From Thereva unica (lineage: Eukaryota > Arthropoda > Insecta > Diptera > Therevidae), in assembly GCA_949987705.1 (NCBI GenBank), contig OX465281.1, positions 165,926,516 through 165,990,515 on the forward strand: a stretch of 64,000 nt of DNA, given 5' to 3'. The notes beneath the pieces were generated by a model. That model searched no databases and had not been told where the DNA came from. It saw only the letters and a program-made list of their open reading frames with translations. A program made the position numbers and the translations under genes. Below, piece by piece: positions 53,639 to 63,603 of the stretch (position 1 is the first letter of the stretch; each line of letters starts with the position of its first letter).

Positions 53639-55388
53639 TGTAACGGCGCCTATCCCCTGACGAACAACTACCTTGTAGTCGCCACTTTGGGAAAAATGAA
53701 CATGTCGGAAAATAAGAAAACTTTTTGAAAATTGAGAAGGCGAGGAGAAAAAAAAATAAAAGGTTGGGGGGAGAAAAAATTTGGGAGGTGAGGATAAAGA
53801 GTTGAGTTTTTTTAGCAAATAAAAAAAAAGATTGGATTTTGAGAAAAAAACGGTAGTTTTTGTTAAATAGTTAAATAGTAACACCATCTACCTAATAGTG
53901 AAGTTTTCTATGCCAATTGAAGAAAAAGTGAATTGAGGCACGGTGTATCTGTTTTTTTTGGTCATTTTGAGTACCTCTGCTGGACCGCAAAAGCTCCCTG
54001 TTAATGATGACAACCCGATGTCCGATATCCAGGCACCCCAAATGAAGGAGGGTGAAAACGGCTATTAGAAGAGATAAGTACATCCTGTTCCAATTAATTC
54101 AGAAAAAGAAGTCAAATTGGCCTGTAAGTACTATCTTAAGTTGTTATTATCCCGGACCAATTGTCAACTGAAGAGAAGGCAACCGCTTTTTGGGTAGCCG
54201 CGAGCTGTATATAATTATATATATATACATACATATATCCAGAAGACGTGGGCGTTTCATGAACTCAAAGTCCTATCGGAGGCTATGTGGACCGTATCAA
54301 TCCGCCAGGACATTTCCTTGTGAATCAAGTCAGCGAGTGAAGTTTTTTTCATATGCTATATTTTTTTTAATGTTAAGATATTGTTATTGATATTGTTGTA
54401 TTGAACTTAATTTTTGATTAGCTACTAGTTATATCGGTGGTGATTTGGTTTTTTACACCCGAATAAAAAATAATAAGAATTTGATCCCATTTTGGTATGG
54501 TAACCAGTGTTGCTTGAAATACATTTGAGTTATGTAGGTAGTTGTAAGTAAGAGTATATATGTTAATACAGTTTTGTGGAAATAGTGTCACAAATATATC
54601 TAATGTAATGTATATTTCCGTATTGTGATAAAGATTGGTTAATGAATATTTGTTGGTCCGGATTATATCTGGGAATAATTTTGTTGTGAATGTAATTATG
54701 ACACTTTATTTAATGAATGTCAGTAGTGTTGATTGCTTAATGGTATGTTGATTTTTTTTAATTTATTTTGTAGGGTAAATAAAACAAACAATTATATGAA
54801 TACTGAGAAAAGGCCAGCTGATCAGCTTTCCTTCGATATGCAAATTTGCCTGTCAATTGTAATTTTTTTTAATTATAGTTTGACTACCTACTTTGTTTAA
54901 TTACTTGGGACTCCTAGGTGTAGTACATTAATGTAACTGATTAATTAAATAAAATGTCTTTGAATATTGGAACTTCGAAATATTTGTCGGAAAGAAATTT
55001 GATTGAAGTATTATTCTTGTGCAATATGGAAAGATACTAAACCTTTACAGGTATGGCTTAGCAGCGGGGGATGTAGTTCGCCCCGGAATTCGTTTTCAGG
55101 AACTCTCCTCTGTCCGCTTAAATGTCCCGCGTTCGCTCGGATATGGGACGCTCACATGAAGGTAAGTGGTGATGCACAGATTTAGGTGGTACCTCTGGGG
55201 TCTCACTACACCACGACCCTCCGGCGAGCCAGCTCTTCTTTGGAGTCCCCGGGTACCGCCTTGATGATTTTTGGATGATGAATATGAATTTTTTTTGGGT
55301 AAATGGTATTGTCAAATTTTTTTGTTTATTTTTGTGTGGGAATATGGGGTTGGCTTCTTCGGGCAACCAACCTTAGATTCACATTACA
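53639..55388 (+). repeat. Gypsy-2 5' LTR
   Basis: 1,750 bp. Differences from the 3' LTR seen at about 53952 (T/G), 54194 (G/A) and 54599 (1-bp indel). Frames of 60-91 residues here recur in the other LTR and are not genes. AATAAA motifs (for example near 54463 and 54777) could serve polyadenylation. The promoter cannot be placed firmly. Confidence 0.9.
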
Positions 55389-55390
55389 AA

Positions 55391-55406
55391 TGGCGCCCAA
55401 CGCGGG
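55391..55406 (+). promoter_or_regulatory. Gypsy-2 primer-binding site (tRNA-Lys CUU type)
   Basis: TGGCGCCCAACGCGGG, two bases after the LTR. Fits the complement of the animal tRNA-Lys(CUU) 3' end, as I recall it, with one mismatch at the 13th base. Confidence 0.75.
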
Positions 55407-56605
55407 TTTTTATGCCCTTAACAGTCCTGCACGGACAACATTTTGAGTTTCAATTTATCGAAATTTTTTTGGTAGGTCCGGCTTACCACGAATGCCTTCA
55501 CGGCTGGATTTTTTGATTTTAGAATGGATAGAAGTGCATCACCACTACGTAATTGGCTCGTCGGGGCTAAGGCAGCACCGCGAAGCTTTAGTCCCTACCT
55601 TTTCTGTCTAAATTATGAATTATTTTTATTTTGTTTTCACCTTTCGGCTAATCTCTACCGCGGTAGCTTCTTCCACTTTTGGTTTTTTCTGACTTCGAGC
55701 CCTGTCCTCACCTACCCGTCTTGCTAACAAGTGGGATATCGCTTGGCTATGCGGGAAGATGAGGCCAGCGGTGATTGAACGCCCAGTTCTTAGTTCGGCG
55801 TCTCTGGTATCAGACGTGATATCGCCTGCCACTGCGTCGGACTGGGGTCAGGGTTATCTCTCAACTATTATTTTTTTTTGTTTTTTTTTGCCTGGTGGGT
55901 TTTGGGGATGTTCCGCTGGCTCCGTCTGGCTAACAGGCGCCATCGCCTGGCACTGCGCCCAGTGGAACCTTCCTGCAACTCATTCGGACCTTATTTAACG
56001 TTTTTTCCGTTTCATTTCTGCTCTGCTGATCCATCCTTCCTGAAGGCATGCAGGGTTGCGCCTCAGTCGTGGATGGACAGCGGATAGATTTCCAAATTCT
56101 TTTTATTTTGGGAAGAAGCTTCCTTTACGAATCTGTATGTGAGTGTCCCTTGATGGGCAACGTGGAGTGCTGGGTATGGGACTGGGTCTCTTTTGGGGAG
56201 GATGGTGCTACTTCTTCTGGCCCCATCCCCCTCTTTGAGCCCTTGTTTGAAAAATGACTTCGGTAGCCAATGTTTTTCGGGGCGGGTGAAATCGTACCGC
56301 TGCAGCCATATTATATCAGGAAGGTTAATTTGCTAATAGGAGAACAACTACAGAAATAGGAAGAGATAAATAGTATATAGTAGAATTTAATTTGATTGGA
56401 TTTTAACTTAATTCACGTACTAAGGCGACACTTTACGGGATTAAGGTTATTGTTTTTGTATCGAGAAAGCAACTTCGATAGCGTATTATTAATTTAAAAA
56501 TTTTATTCCCAATTTTATTCTCGATTATTCGGATTAGATATTTTGTTGGTTTCTAGTAATTTTGTTGATTGCGTGAGGGCGGATAATATTCCGGTTGTTT
56601 AATTT
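55407..56605 (+). other. Gypsy-2 untranslated leader
   Basis: About 1.2 kb before gag. Short frames occur, but none has recognisable domains or clear start context. Includes two GTTTTTTTT-type T-runs and repeated CTGGCGCC-like words around 55930-55960. Possibly packaging signals; nothing can be assigned. Confidence 0.6.
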
Positions 56606-57724
56606 TTGGTAATATCTTGGAACACTTTCAAAATGCCAACTTTAAGAGGGGGAAAGGATACTTCCACGGGGGCGGAAGTAGGCGGAGGTGGAGAGGGGAC
56701 TAGTTCCGCGATTGGCCAAGGTGAAGGAAACTCGGAAGACTCAGCCCCTTCGGTACTCGAACAAATAGCCAAATTACAGAGTGAATTGGAACAATTACGA
56801 ACGCTACAACCAAGTCGGTCGACGTCCGATCCAGTTCAGGCCATACAAGTGTCACCTGCCATGCCTAGGGAAGCGTCTAGGCGACGTTCGCCAGTGCCTG
56901 GATGGAACATTAAGTTTTCGGGACAGGTCGGCGATTTATCAGCTGAAGATTTTTTGTACCGGCTGGAATTAAAAGCCAAGGATGAGTTGGTTAGTCAGTC
57001 GGAACTAAGCAAAAATGTGTCTACTTTGCTTACGGGGCGGGCTGACGAATGGTATTGGAACCAATTTCGGCGGCAAGTGGCTGATCCAGAGTGGGAAGAT
57101 TTCAGGGCTCACTTGCTTTTACAATTTAGATGCAGGGATACCGACTTTCAAGTGATTAAACTTATGCTAGAACTTAAGCAAAATCACGATACCTTTGATG
57201 AGTACGTTTCAAAGATGACCACTCTATTTAACAAGCTGTCCAACCCCATGTCCGAGGTTGACTTGGTGGATATAGTGATACAAAACTTAAATTCATCTTT
57301 GGGATCGGTGGTAATTGGGCAGCAAATTACGGACATGCGTCAGCTGCGAGAGGTATGTGTCAGGGGAGAACGGTGGCAAGCCATGAAGAGACAGGAAAGA
57401 AAACCCACCCTAAAAGTTCATGAAGTTGATACGACATACCTAAACTCCGTGCCTCAATTAGACAACGATTCTCAATTAGATTATACCACGGACTCTCCCG
57501 CCGTTCATGAAGTCAACGTTACAAACTCTAACCCAAGACAACGACTCTTACCTTGTTGGAATTGTCGGCAACAGGGACATCCTTTCATGGACTGCCCCTC
57601 GGCGACGCGTAACCTGTTTTGTTACCGGTGTGGTAGGCCAGGAGTAGTTACACCCAGATGTCCAATATGTCAGGGAAACCGGATACAGGGTGCGAGGCCG
57701 AACGGGAGCCCGCGCTCGAATTAA
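56606..57724 (+). CDS. gag: Gypsy-2 Gag
   Basis: 372 codons from 56606; a start at the ATG at 56633 (MPTLRGGKD) is equally plausible. A disordered N-terminus is followed by a retrotransposon Gag capsid-like region (about residues 95-265; for example DEWYWNQFRRQV, FDEYVSKMTTLFNKL). The nucleocapsid has one proper knuckle C317-x2-C320-x4-H325-x4-C330 (CWNCRQQGHPFMDC). A second has the zinc-binding His replaced by Val (C339, C342, V347, C352). The C-terminal 30 codons overlap pol. Gag forms the particle that packages element RNA. The frame is intact. Confidence 0.87.
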   Translation: MVISWNTFKMPTLRGGKDTSTGAEVGGGGEGTSSAIGQGEGNSEDSAPSVLEQIAKLQSELEQLRTLQPSRSTSDPVQAIQVSPAMPREASRRRSPVPGWNIKFSGQVGDLSAEDFLYRLELKAKDELVSQSELSKNVSTLLTGRADEWYWNQFRRQVADPEWEDFRAHLLLQFRCRDTDFQVIKLMLELKQNHDTFDEYVSKMTTLFNKLSNPMSEVDLVDIVIQNLNSSLGSVVIGQQITDMRQLREVCVRGERWQAMKRQERKPTLKVHEVDTTYLNSVPQLDNDSQLDYTTDSPAVHEVNVTNSNPRQRLLPCWNCRQQGHPFMDCPSATRNLFCYRCGRPGVVTPRCPICQGNRIQGARPNGSPRSN

Positions 57725-60700
57725 CTTCGCCCGTAACTTCAACGGACTTACTCTATCCCAATGCGTCAATTATAACTGACTATACGTCACCCGAGGCTCT
57801 TCCATCTTTTCCCTCCGAAGAGGTTAAACTTTCCTTTCTATCCCGTTGGAAGAGTTATGTCTCCGCTCGTAACCGCATCTTTTCGGAGCCTCCTCAGGTG
57901 GACTCCATGCATACTCCTCCCAAAATTAGGATGCGAGCAAAGGAGAAGCGACATCTTTCGCAGAAAGTTATTTCTGCAATCATCTCTGACTTGTCAGATA
58001 ACCGTCCTTTTGTAAATATCATATTATGTAACGAAGAGGTGAAAGGTTTATTGGACAGTGGTGCCAACGTTAGCTGTCTGGGAAGGGATGCCGAATCCTT
58101 TCTGGAAGGTCATCCCGAAGTTACAGTCTACTCTTTGCAGACTTGTGTGCAAACTGCTGACGGGGCTTCGCAGAGAATCACCGGTTATATCAAGGCTCCA
58201 GTCTCCTTCGGAGGCCAGACCCACGAAATAACCATCTATGTGGTGCCCAGTCTCAGTCAGAGACTGTATCTCGGAATGGATTTTTGGAATCTTTTTGGTA
58301 TCGCTCCTCAGTTAGTCTGCGAGATAAAGGCTCCTTCCGCACCTGCTAGAATGCACGACTTAACGTCCTTGCAATGCGAACGGCTGGAGCGTGTTAAGGC
58401 CAGGTTTCCCTCTTTCGAAGTCTTAGGACTGGGAAAGACTAACCTGGAGGAACACATCATTGACACTGGTGACTCAGTTCCTATTAAACAGAGGCATTAT
58501 CCGGTTTCACCCGCCGTACAACAACTGATGTATGGCGAGTTGGACAGGATGCTGGCTCTGGGGGTGATTGAGCCATCAAACAGTCCCTGGAATTCTCCAG
58601 TGGTGTTAGTTCGGAAACCAGGTAAGGTCCGCCTGTGCCTTGACTCTCGCAAGGTAAACAGTGTCACTGTTAAAGACGCCTACCCTCTCCCACATATAGA
58701 TGGACTTCTTGGTCGTCTGCAAGATACCAAGTTCATTACAAGTTTGGATCTGAAGGACGCCTTCTGGCAAATCCCTCTTGAGATGAAGTCGCGAGAGAGG
58801 ACAGCTTTCACTGTCCCAGGTCGTCCGCTGTACCAGTTCACAGTCATGCCTTTCGGCTTATGCAATGCCCCACAGCGCATGTGTCGCTTGATGGACAAAA
58901 CCATCCCGGGCCACTTACGTGAGAACGTCTTTGTTTATCTGGACGACCTTCTTATAGTTTCACCTGACTTTGACTCCCACTTGCAACTTCTGGACGAAGT
59001 CGCCAGCTGTCTCCGTCGTGCTGGACTAACACTCAATTTGGCTAAAAGCAAATTTTGCGTGACTGAAGTCAAGTATCTCGGCTTCATAATTGGTGATGGG
59101 ACTCTGAAAACAGATCCTAACAAGGTGACGGCCATCACGGAATTCCCGACTCCGAAGTCTCATAAGCAGACCCGGAGGTTCTTGGGTATGACCGGATGGT
59201 ATCAGCGTTTCATACCCAATTATGCTAGCGTGGCTTCTCCAATCACGGATTGTTTGAAGACTAAAACTTTTAGCTGGAATGATGAGGCTCAGCAGTCGTT
59301 CGAGACTTTAAAAGAGCTGATGACTAAAGCTCCTCTATTAGTAACTCCAGATTTCTCTAGGCCTTTCTTCATTCAGTGCGATGCCAGCAGGACTGGTGTA
59401 GGTAGTGTGCTCTTTCAAAAGGACATGGATGGAGGAGAACATCCGATTGCTTATATGTCCAAAAAGTTGAATGGGGCACAACGGAACTACACCATCACTG
59501 AGCTTGAATGCTACGCAGCCGTACTGAGTGTAAAAAAGTTTAGAGCTTATGTGGAGGGTCAGGCTTTCACGATCATTACTGATCATGCAAGTTTGAAATG
59601 GCTCATGAGCCAGAAGGAGCTCAACGGCAGATTAGCAAGGTGGAGTTTAAAGCTTCAGGGGTTCGATTTCAAAATCGAACACCGCAAAGGCAGCCAAAAT
59701 GTAGTCCCTGATGCCTTATCGCGCCTGCACGGCGTCGACGAATTGTCTGTTTGTCAAGATGTGGACTTGGACTCCCCGTCCTTCAAAGCCCCTGAATATG
59801 TACAACTGCGTGAACAGATCCTGAAATGCTCGCCGCGGCTGCCAGACTTGCGTGTCGCGGATGGGTATGTTTTCCATCGCACATTCCCACGTACAGGAGA
59901 CCCTGTTGCTGACGATCTTGCATGGAAGTTGTGGGTTCCCCAGGAATTAACAATCCCTCTCATTGAGTCGGCTCACTTGCCTCCTCAATCAGCTCATAGC
60001 GGGGTAGCGAAAACGTTGGCCAAGCTACGAACGAAGTATTTTTGGCCTGGCATGGCAATTCAGGTTAGAGCATATATTTCTAAATGCGAGATCTGCAAAT
60101 CAACGAAAGCGCCGAACCATGTCCTAAGACCACCTATGGGTGACCAGATGAAAATTTCTAAACCCTTTCAATTCTTATATGTGGACTTCATGGGCCCATA
60201 TCCGCGAACTAAGAAAGGCCACACAGCCATATTTGTGGTATTAGACGGATTTAGCAAATTCAGTTTTCTCCATCCGGTGAAGGCTGAAACAGCCAGTTCC
60301 GCCATAGACTTCCTGGAACACCACATATTCCATACCTTCGGAGTTCCCGAGGTGGTGTTCTCGGATAATGGACGGCCTTTCGTGTCGAAAGAATTTGCTA
60401 GACTGATGAACGAGTACGGCGTGAAACATTTACGGACTGCCGTATACTCACCGCATCCTAATGCCTCAGAACGTGTTAATAGGTCAGTCCTGGCTGCCAT
60501 CCGATCCTACCTTAATGAAGACCACCGCGATTGGGACAGACATTTATCAGACATTGAGTGCGCCTTTCGCAGCTCCCACCATGAATCAATTGGCATATCT
60601 CCGTATCAATCCCTCTTTGGGTATCACATGATCTTACACGGATCAGCTTATCCAATCCTGGAAAAGTTGCGAGCTCTACAGGATGGAGACATAGCTGTTG

Positions 60701-61002
60701 TGGCCGCTACAGACCGACAACAATTAATTCGTGAGCGTGTGGAACAGAACCTCTCAGCAGCATACGCCAGGCATAAAAAAACTTACAACCTGCGTTGTAA
60801 TGTCGCCAATTTTCAACCTGGTCAGGAAGTGTTCAGACGAACCTTCCCAATCAGTAACAAAGCAATGCGGTTCAGTGCCAAATTGGCTGATAAATTTGTT
60901 AAAGCAAGAGTAGTAAGAAAGGTTGGTGGTAGCCAATACGAACTGGAGGATATGCACGGCAAAGCCATAGGTATTTATCACGCTAAGGACATACATAGGT
61001 AG
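57658..61002 (+). CDS. pol: Gypsy-2 Pol: protease, RT, RNase H, integrase
   Basis: An intact -1 frame of 1,114 codons from 57658 (open from 57637), probably made as a Gag-Pol fusion. Order: retropepsin D133-S-G-A; Ty3-type RT (CLDSRKVNSVTV, SLDLKDAFWQIPL, MPFGLCNAPQ, catalytic YLDD at 427-430); RNase H (FIQCDASRTGVG, ELECYAAVLSVKKF, TDHASLKWLM, PDALSR); integrase HHCC zinc region (HLPPQSAHSG, CEICKS); core with D843 (VDFMGP), D903 (SDNG) and E938 (SERVNR), thus D-D-34-E; and a C-terminal GPY/F-like domain (about 1050-1114). No chromodomain seen. All catalytic residues are present, so this copy could be active. Confidence 0.92.
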   Translation: MSNMSGKPDTGCEAEREPALELTSPVTSTDLLYPNASIITDYTSPEALPSFPSEEVKLSFLSRWKSYVSARNRIFSEPPQVDSMHTPPKIRMRAKEKRHLSQKVISAIISDLSDNRPFVNIILCNEEVKGLLDSGANVSCLGRDAESFLEGHPEVTVYSLQTCVQTADGASQRITGYIKAPVSFGGQTHEITIYVVPSLSQRLYLGMDFWNLFGIAPQLVCEIKAPSAPARMHDLTSLQCERLERVKARFPSFEVLGLGKTNLEEHIIDTGDSVPIKQRHYPVSPAVQQLMYGELDRMLALGVIEPSNSPWNSPVVLVRKPGKVRLCLDSRKVNSVTVKDAYPLPHIDGLLGRLQDTKFITSLDLKDAFWQIPLEMKSRERTAFTVPGRPLYQFTVMPFGLCNAPQRMCRLMDKTIPGHLRENVFVYLDDLLIVSPDFDSHLQLLDEVASCLRRAGLTLNLAKSKFCVTEVKYLGFIIGDGTLKTDPNKVTAITEFPTPKSHKQTRRFLGMTGWYQRFIPNYASVASPITDCLKTKTFSWNDEAQQSFETLKELMTKAPLLVTPDFSRPFFIQCDASRTGVGSVLFQKDMDGGEHPIAYMSKKLNGAQRNYTITELECYAAVLSVKKFRAYVEGQAFTIITDHASLKWLMSQKELNGRLARWSLKLQGFDFKIEHRKGSQNVVPDALSRLHGVDELSVCQDVDLDSPSFKAPEYVQLREQILKCSPRLPDLRVADGYVFHRTFPRTGDPVADDLAWKLWVPQELTIPLIESAHLPPQSAHSGVAKTLAKLRTKYFWPGMAIQVRAYISKCEICKSTKAPNHVLRPPMGDQMKISKPFQFLYVDFMGPYPRTKKGHTAIFVVLDGFSKFSFLHPVKAETASSAIDFLEHHIFHTFGVPEVVFSDNGRPFVSKEFARLMNEYGVKHLRTAVYSPHPNASERVNRSVLAAIRSYLNEDHRDWDRHLSDIECAFRSSHHESIGISPYQSLFGYHMILHGSAYPILEKLRALQDGDIAVVAATDRQQLIRERVEQNLSAAYARHKKTYNLRCNVANFQPGQEVFRRTFPISNKAMRFSAKLADKFVKARVVRKVGGSQYELEDMHGKAIGIYHAKDIHR
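57673..57718 (+). promoter_or_regulatory. Gag-pol -1 frameshift site of gypsy-2
   Basis: G GGA AAC at 57673-57679 is in the gag frame (GGA AAC) inside the gag/pol overlap (57637-57724), a canonical slippery heptamer. A GC-rich stretch downstream can pair weakly (CGAG 57693-57696 with CTCG 57715-57718). Pol is in the -1 frame, as the shift requires. Confidence 0.7.
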
Positions 61003-61852
61003 TGAAACCACGCCGAACGAAAGCACGTCTCTGAGTAGCCCTAATAAGGCATCTCGCCGGCTTCACCGGTTAACTGACAGGGTGCCTTAAGCCGCTTAGG
61101 TAGCTTCCCTAGCGGTGGTACACCTCCTTGTGTTCTTGGTCGTCTGGGGCCAAGTTTTCATGTTGTGGACTACCAGGGGCTGCCAGACCAGTTCCCTACC
61201 GAGGCATGGTCCCCTCGGTTTATCGCACCCGCCTGTTCGCGTGGACGGTAGCCTTTGCTCTCAGTCCTTTGTGGCGTAGAGACCGGACAGTGCGAGATCC
61301 TAGGAATTATGCGACCTAGGATCTCAGTAAGCGGTGACGTCTTGCAGCATAATCCGTTTAAGATTTCTATCCCCCTCGGACAGTTACGGTGAATCTCAAT
61401 CGGCGGAACATCTTCTTGCGATCCACCGGATGGAGTCGAAGGTAATGTGGTATTGCTGGAAACTCAACCCGATGGATCGAAGGTTGATGTTGGCGAGCGA
61501 TGGGGTCGAAGATTTTAGGGATTCGGAAGGGGACAATATGGTATTGCCTTCGGCCGGGTCCTTGGTCCTCGACCTTACCCTCCGGGAGATTGACCAACTT
61601 CTGCCGAGGACACCCGGCGGACCATAACAACTTTTTGGATTTCAAACTTCTCTAAATTTCTATCGTTCTTGTAGTTCCATAGTGCCCGGTTTGCTCAATA
61701 GCTGGAGCATAGAACTCTTAATCTCAGGGTCATGGGTCGAGCCACACCTTCATCCTTATTAATGGGGCTTAACACCAAATAAAACTGAGGCCGTTTTGGG
61801 TTTTTTTCGGCTCCTCACTCCCTCGCTAGTCGGTTTCGTGGAGCCGAGGGAT
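61003..61852 (+). other. Gypsy-2 3' region without env
   Basis: 850 bp between pol and the 3' LTR. One 97-codon frame (61334-61627) has no recognisable domain. It contains the tRNA-Lys-like segment (61684-61755) and a hairpin (CGGCTCC about 61808 with GGAGCCG about 61840). A short purine-rich end (GGAGCCGAGGGAT) next to the LTR probably serves as the polypurine tract. Confidence 0.6.
61684..61755 (+). other. tRNA-Lys(CUU)-like sequence, degenerate
   Basis: About 71 bases follow tRNA-Lys(CUU) from GCCCGG through the D arm (GCTCAATAGCTGGAGC), anticodon loop (CTCTTAA, anticodon CTT at 61717-61719), variable loop and T arm (GGGTCGAGCC, one T short). The 5' half of the anticodon stem is altered so that it no longer pairs fully. 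The 3' acceptor strand does not match. It is therefore not a working tRNA. It could be a captured primer tRNA or the head of a tRNA-derived SINE. Confidence 0.7.
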
Positions 61853-63603
61853 TGTAACGGCGCCTATCCCCTGACGAACAACTACCTTGTAGTCGCCACT
61901 TTGGGAAAAATGAACATGTCGGAAAATAAGAAAACTTTTTGAAAATTGAGAAGGCGAGGAGAAAAAAAAATAAAAGGTTGGGGGGAGAAAAAATTTGGGA
62001 GGTGAGGATAAAGAGTTGAGTTTTTTTAGCAAATAAAAAAAAAGATTGGATTTTGAGAAAAAAACGGTAGTTTTTGTTAAATAGTTAAATAGTAACACCA
62101 TCTACCTAATAGTGAAGTTTTCTATGCCAATTGAAGAAAAAGTGAATTGAGGCACGGTGTATCTGGTTTTTTTGGTCATTTTGAGTACCTCTGCTGGACC
62201 GCAAAAGCTCCCTGTTAATGATGACAACCCGATGTCCGATATCCAGGCACCCCAAATGAAGGAGGGTGAAAACGGCTATTAGAAGAGATAAGTACATCCT
62301 GTTCCAATTAATTCAGAAAAAGAAGTCAAATTGGCCTGTAAGTACTATCTTAAGTTGTTATTATCCCGGACCAATTGTCAACTGAAGAGAAGGCAACCGC
62401 TTTTTGGATAGCCGCGAGCTGTATATAATTATATATATATACATACATATATCCAGAAGACGTGGGCGTTTCATGAACTCAAAGTCCTATCGGAGGCTAT
62501 GTGGACCGTATCAATCCGCCAGGACATTTCCTTGTGAATCAAGTCAGCGAGTGAAGTTTTTTTCATATGCTATATTTTTTTTAATGTTAAGATATTGTTA
62601 TTGATATTGTTGTATTGAACTTAATTTTTGATTAGCTACTAGTTATATCGGTGGTGATTTGGTTTTTTACACCCGAATAAAAAATAATAAGAATTTGATC
62701 CCATTTTGGTATGGTAACCAGTGTTGCTTGAAATACATTTGAGTTATGTAGGTAGTTGTAAGTAAGAGTATATATGTTAATACAGTTTTGTGGAAATAGT
62801 GTCACAAATATAATCTAATGTAATGTATATTTCCGTATTGTGATAAAGATTGGTTAATGAATATTTGTTGGTCCGGATTATATCTGGGAATAATTTTGTT
62901 GTGAATGTAATTATGACACTTTATTTAATGAATGTCAGTAGTGTTGATTGCTTAATGGTATGTTGATTTTTTTTAATTTATTTTGTAGGGTAAATAAAAC
63001 AAACAATTATATGAATACTGAGAAAAGGCCAGCTGATCAGCTTTCCTTCGATATGCAAATTTGCCTGTCAATTGTAATTTTTTTTAATTATAGTTTGACT
63101 ACCTACTTTGTTTAATTACTTGGGACTCCTAGGTGTAGTACATTAATGTAACTGATTAATTAAATAAAATGTCTTTGAATATTGGAACTTCGAAATATTT
63201 GTCGGAAAGAAATTTGATTGAAGTATTATTCTTGTGCAATATGGAAAGATACTAAACCTTTACAGGTATGGCTTAGCAGCGGGGGATGTAGTTCGCCCCG
63301 GAATTCGTTTTCAGGAACTCTCCTCTGTCCGCTTAAATGTCCCGCGTTCGCTCGGATATGGGACGCTCACATGAAGGTAAGTGGTGATGCACAGATTTAG
63401 GTGGTACCTCTGGGGTCTCACTACACCACGACCCTCCGGCGAGCCAGCTCTTCTTTGGAGTCCCCGGGTACCGCCTTGATGATTTTTGGATGATGAATAT
63501 GAATTTTTTTTGGGTAAATGGTATTGTCAAATTTTTTTGTTTATTTTTGTGTGGGAATATGGGGTTGGCTTCTTCGGGCAACCAACCTTAGATTCACATT
63601 ACA
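61853..63603 (+). repeat. Gypsy-2 3' LTR
   Basis: 1,751 bp, almost identical to 53639-55388. Followed by the second AACC and then the continuing LINE-1 endonuclease. Confidence 0.9.

Larger units (their letters stand above)
53639..63603 (+). mobile_element. Complete Ty3/gypsy LTR retrotransposon (Osvaldo/Ulysses-like)
   Basis: A 9,965-bp element flanked by AACC (53635-53638 and 63604-63607). LTRs of 1,750 and 1,751 bp start TGTAACGGCG and end CACATTACA. It has a tRNA-Lys(CUU)-type PBS two bases after the 5' LTR, a 1.2-kb leader, gag, pol in the -1 frame, and an 850-bp 3' region without env that includes a tRNA-like sequence. I found only two substitutions and one 1-bp indel between LTRs, so it inserted very recently. 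Long LTRs and a tRNA-Lys primer are what I recall for the Osvaldo/Ulysses group; this is family knowledge, not tested. Confidence 0.9.

Noticed and set aside
53612..55366. Frames of 60-91 residues in the gypsy-2 LTRs (repeated at 61826-63581)
   Set aside because: Duplicated because the LTRs are duplicated; no domain and low-complexity composition.
55407..56605. Short frames in the gypsy-2 leader (for example 55271-55516 and 55759-56257) as genes
   Set aside because: No recognisable domain, overlapping in several frames, located in the expected untranslated leader.
61684..61755. Functional tRNA-Lys gene
   Set aside because: Anticodon-stem pairing is lost, the T loop lacks a base and the 3' acceptor strand does not match.
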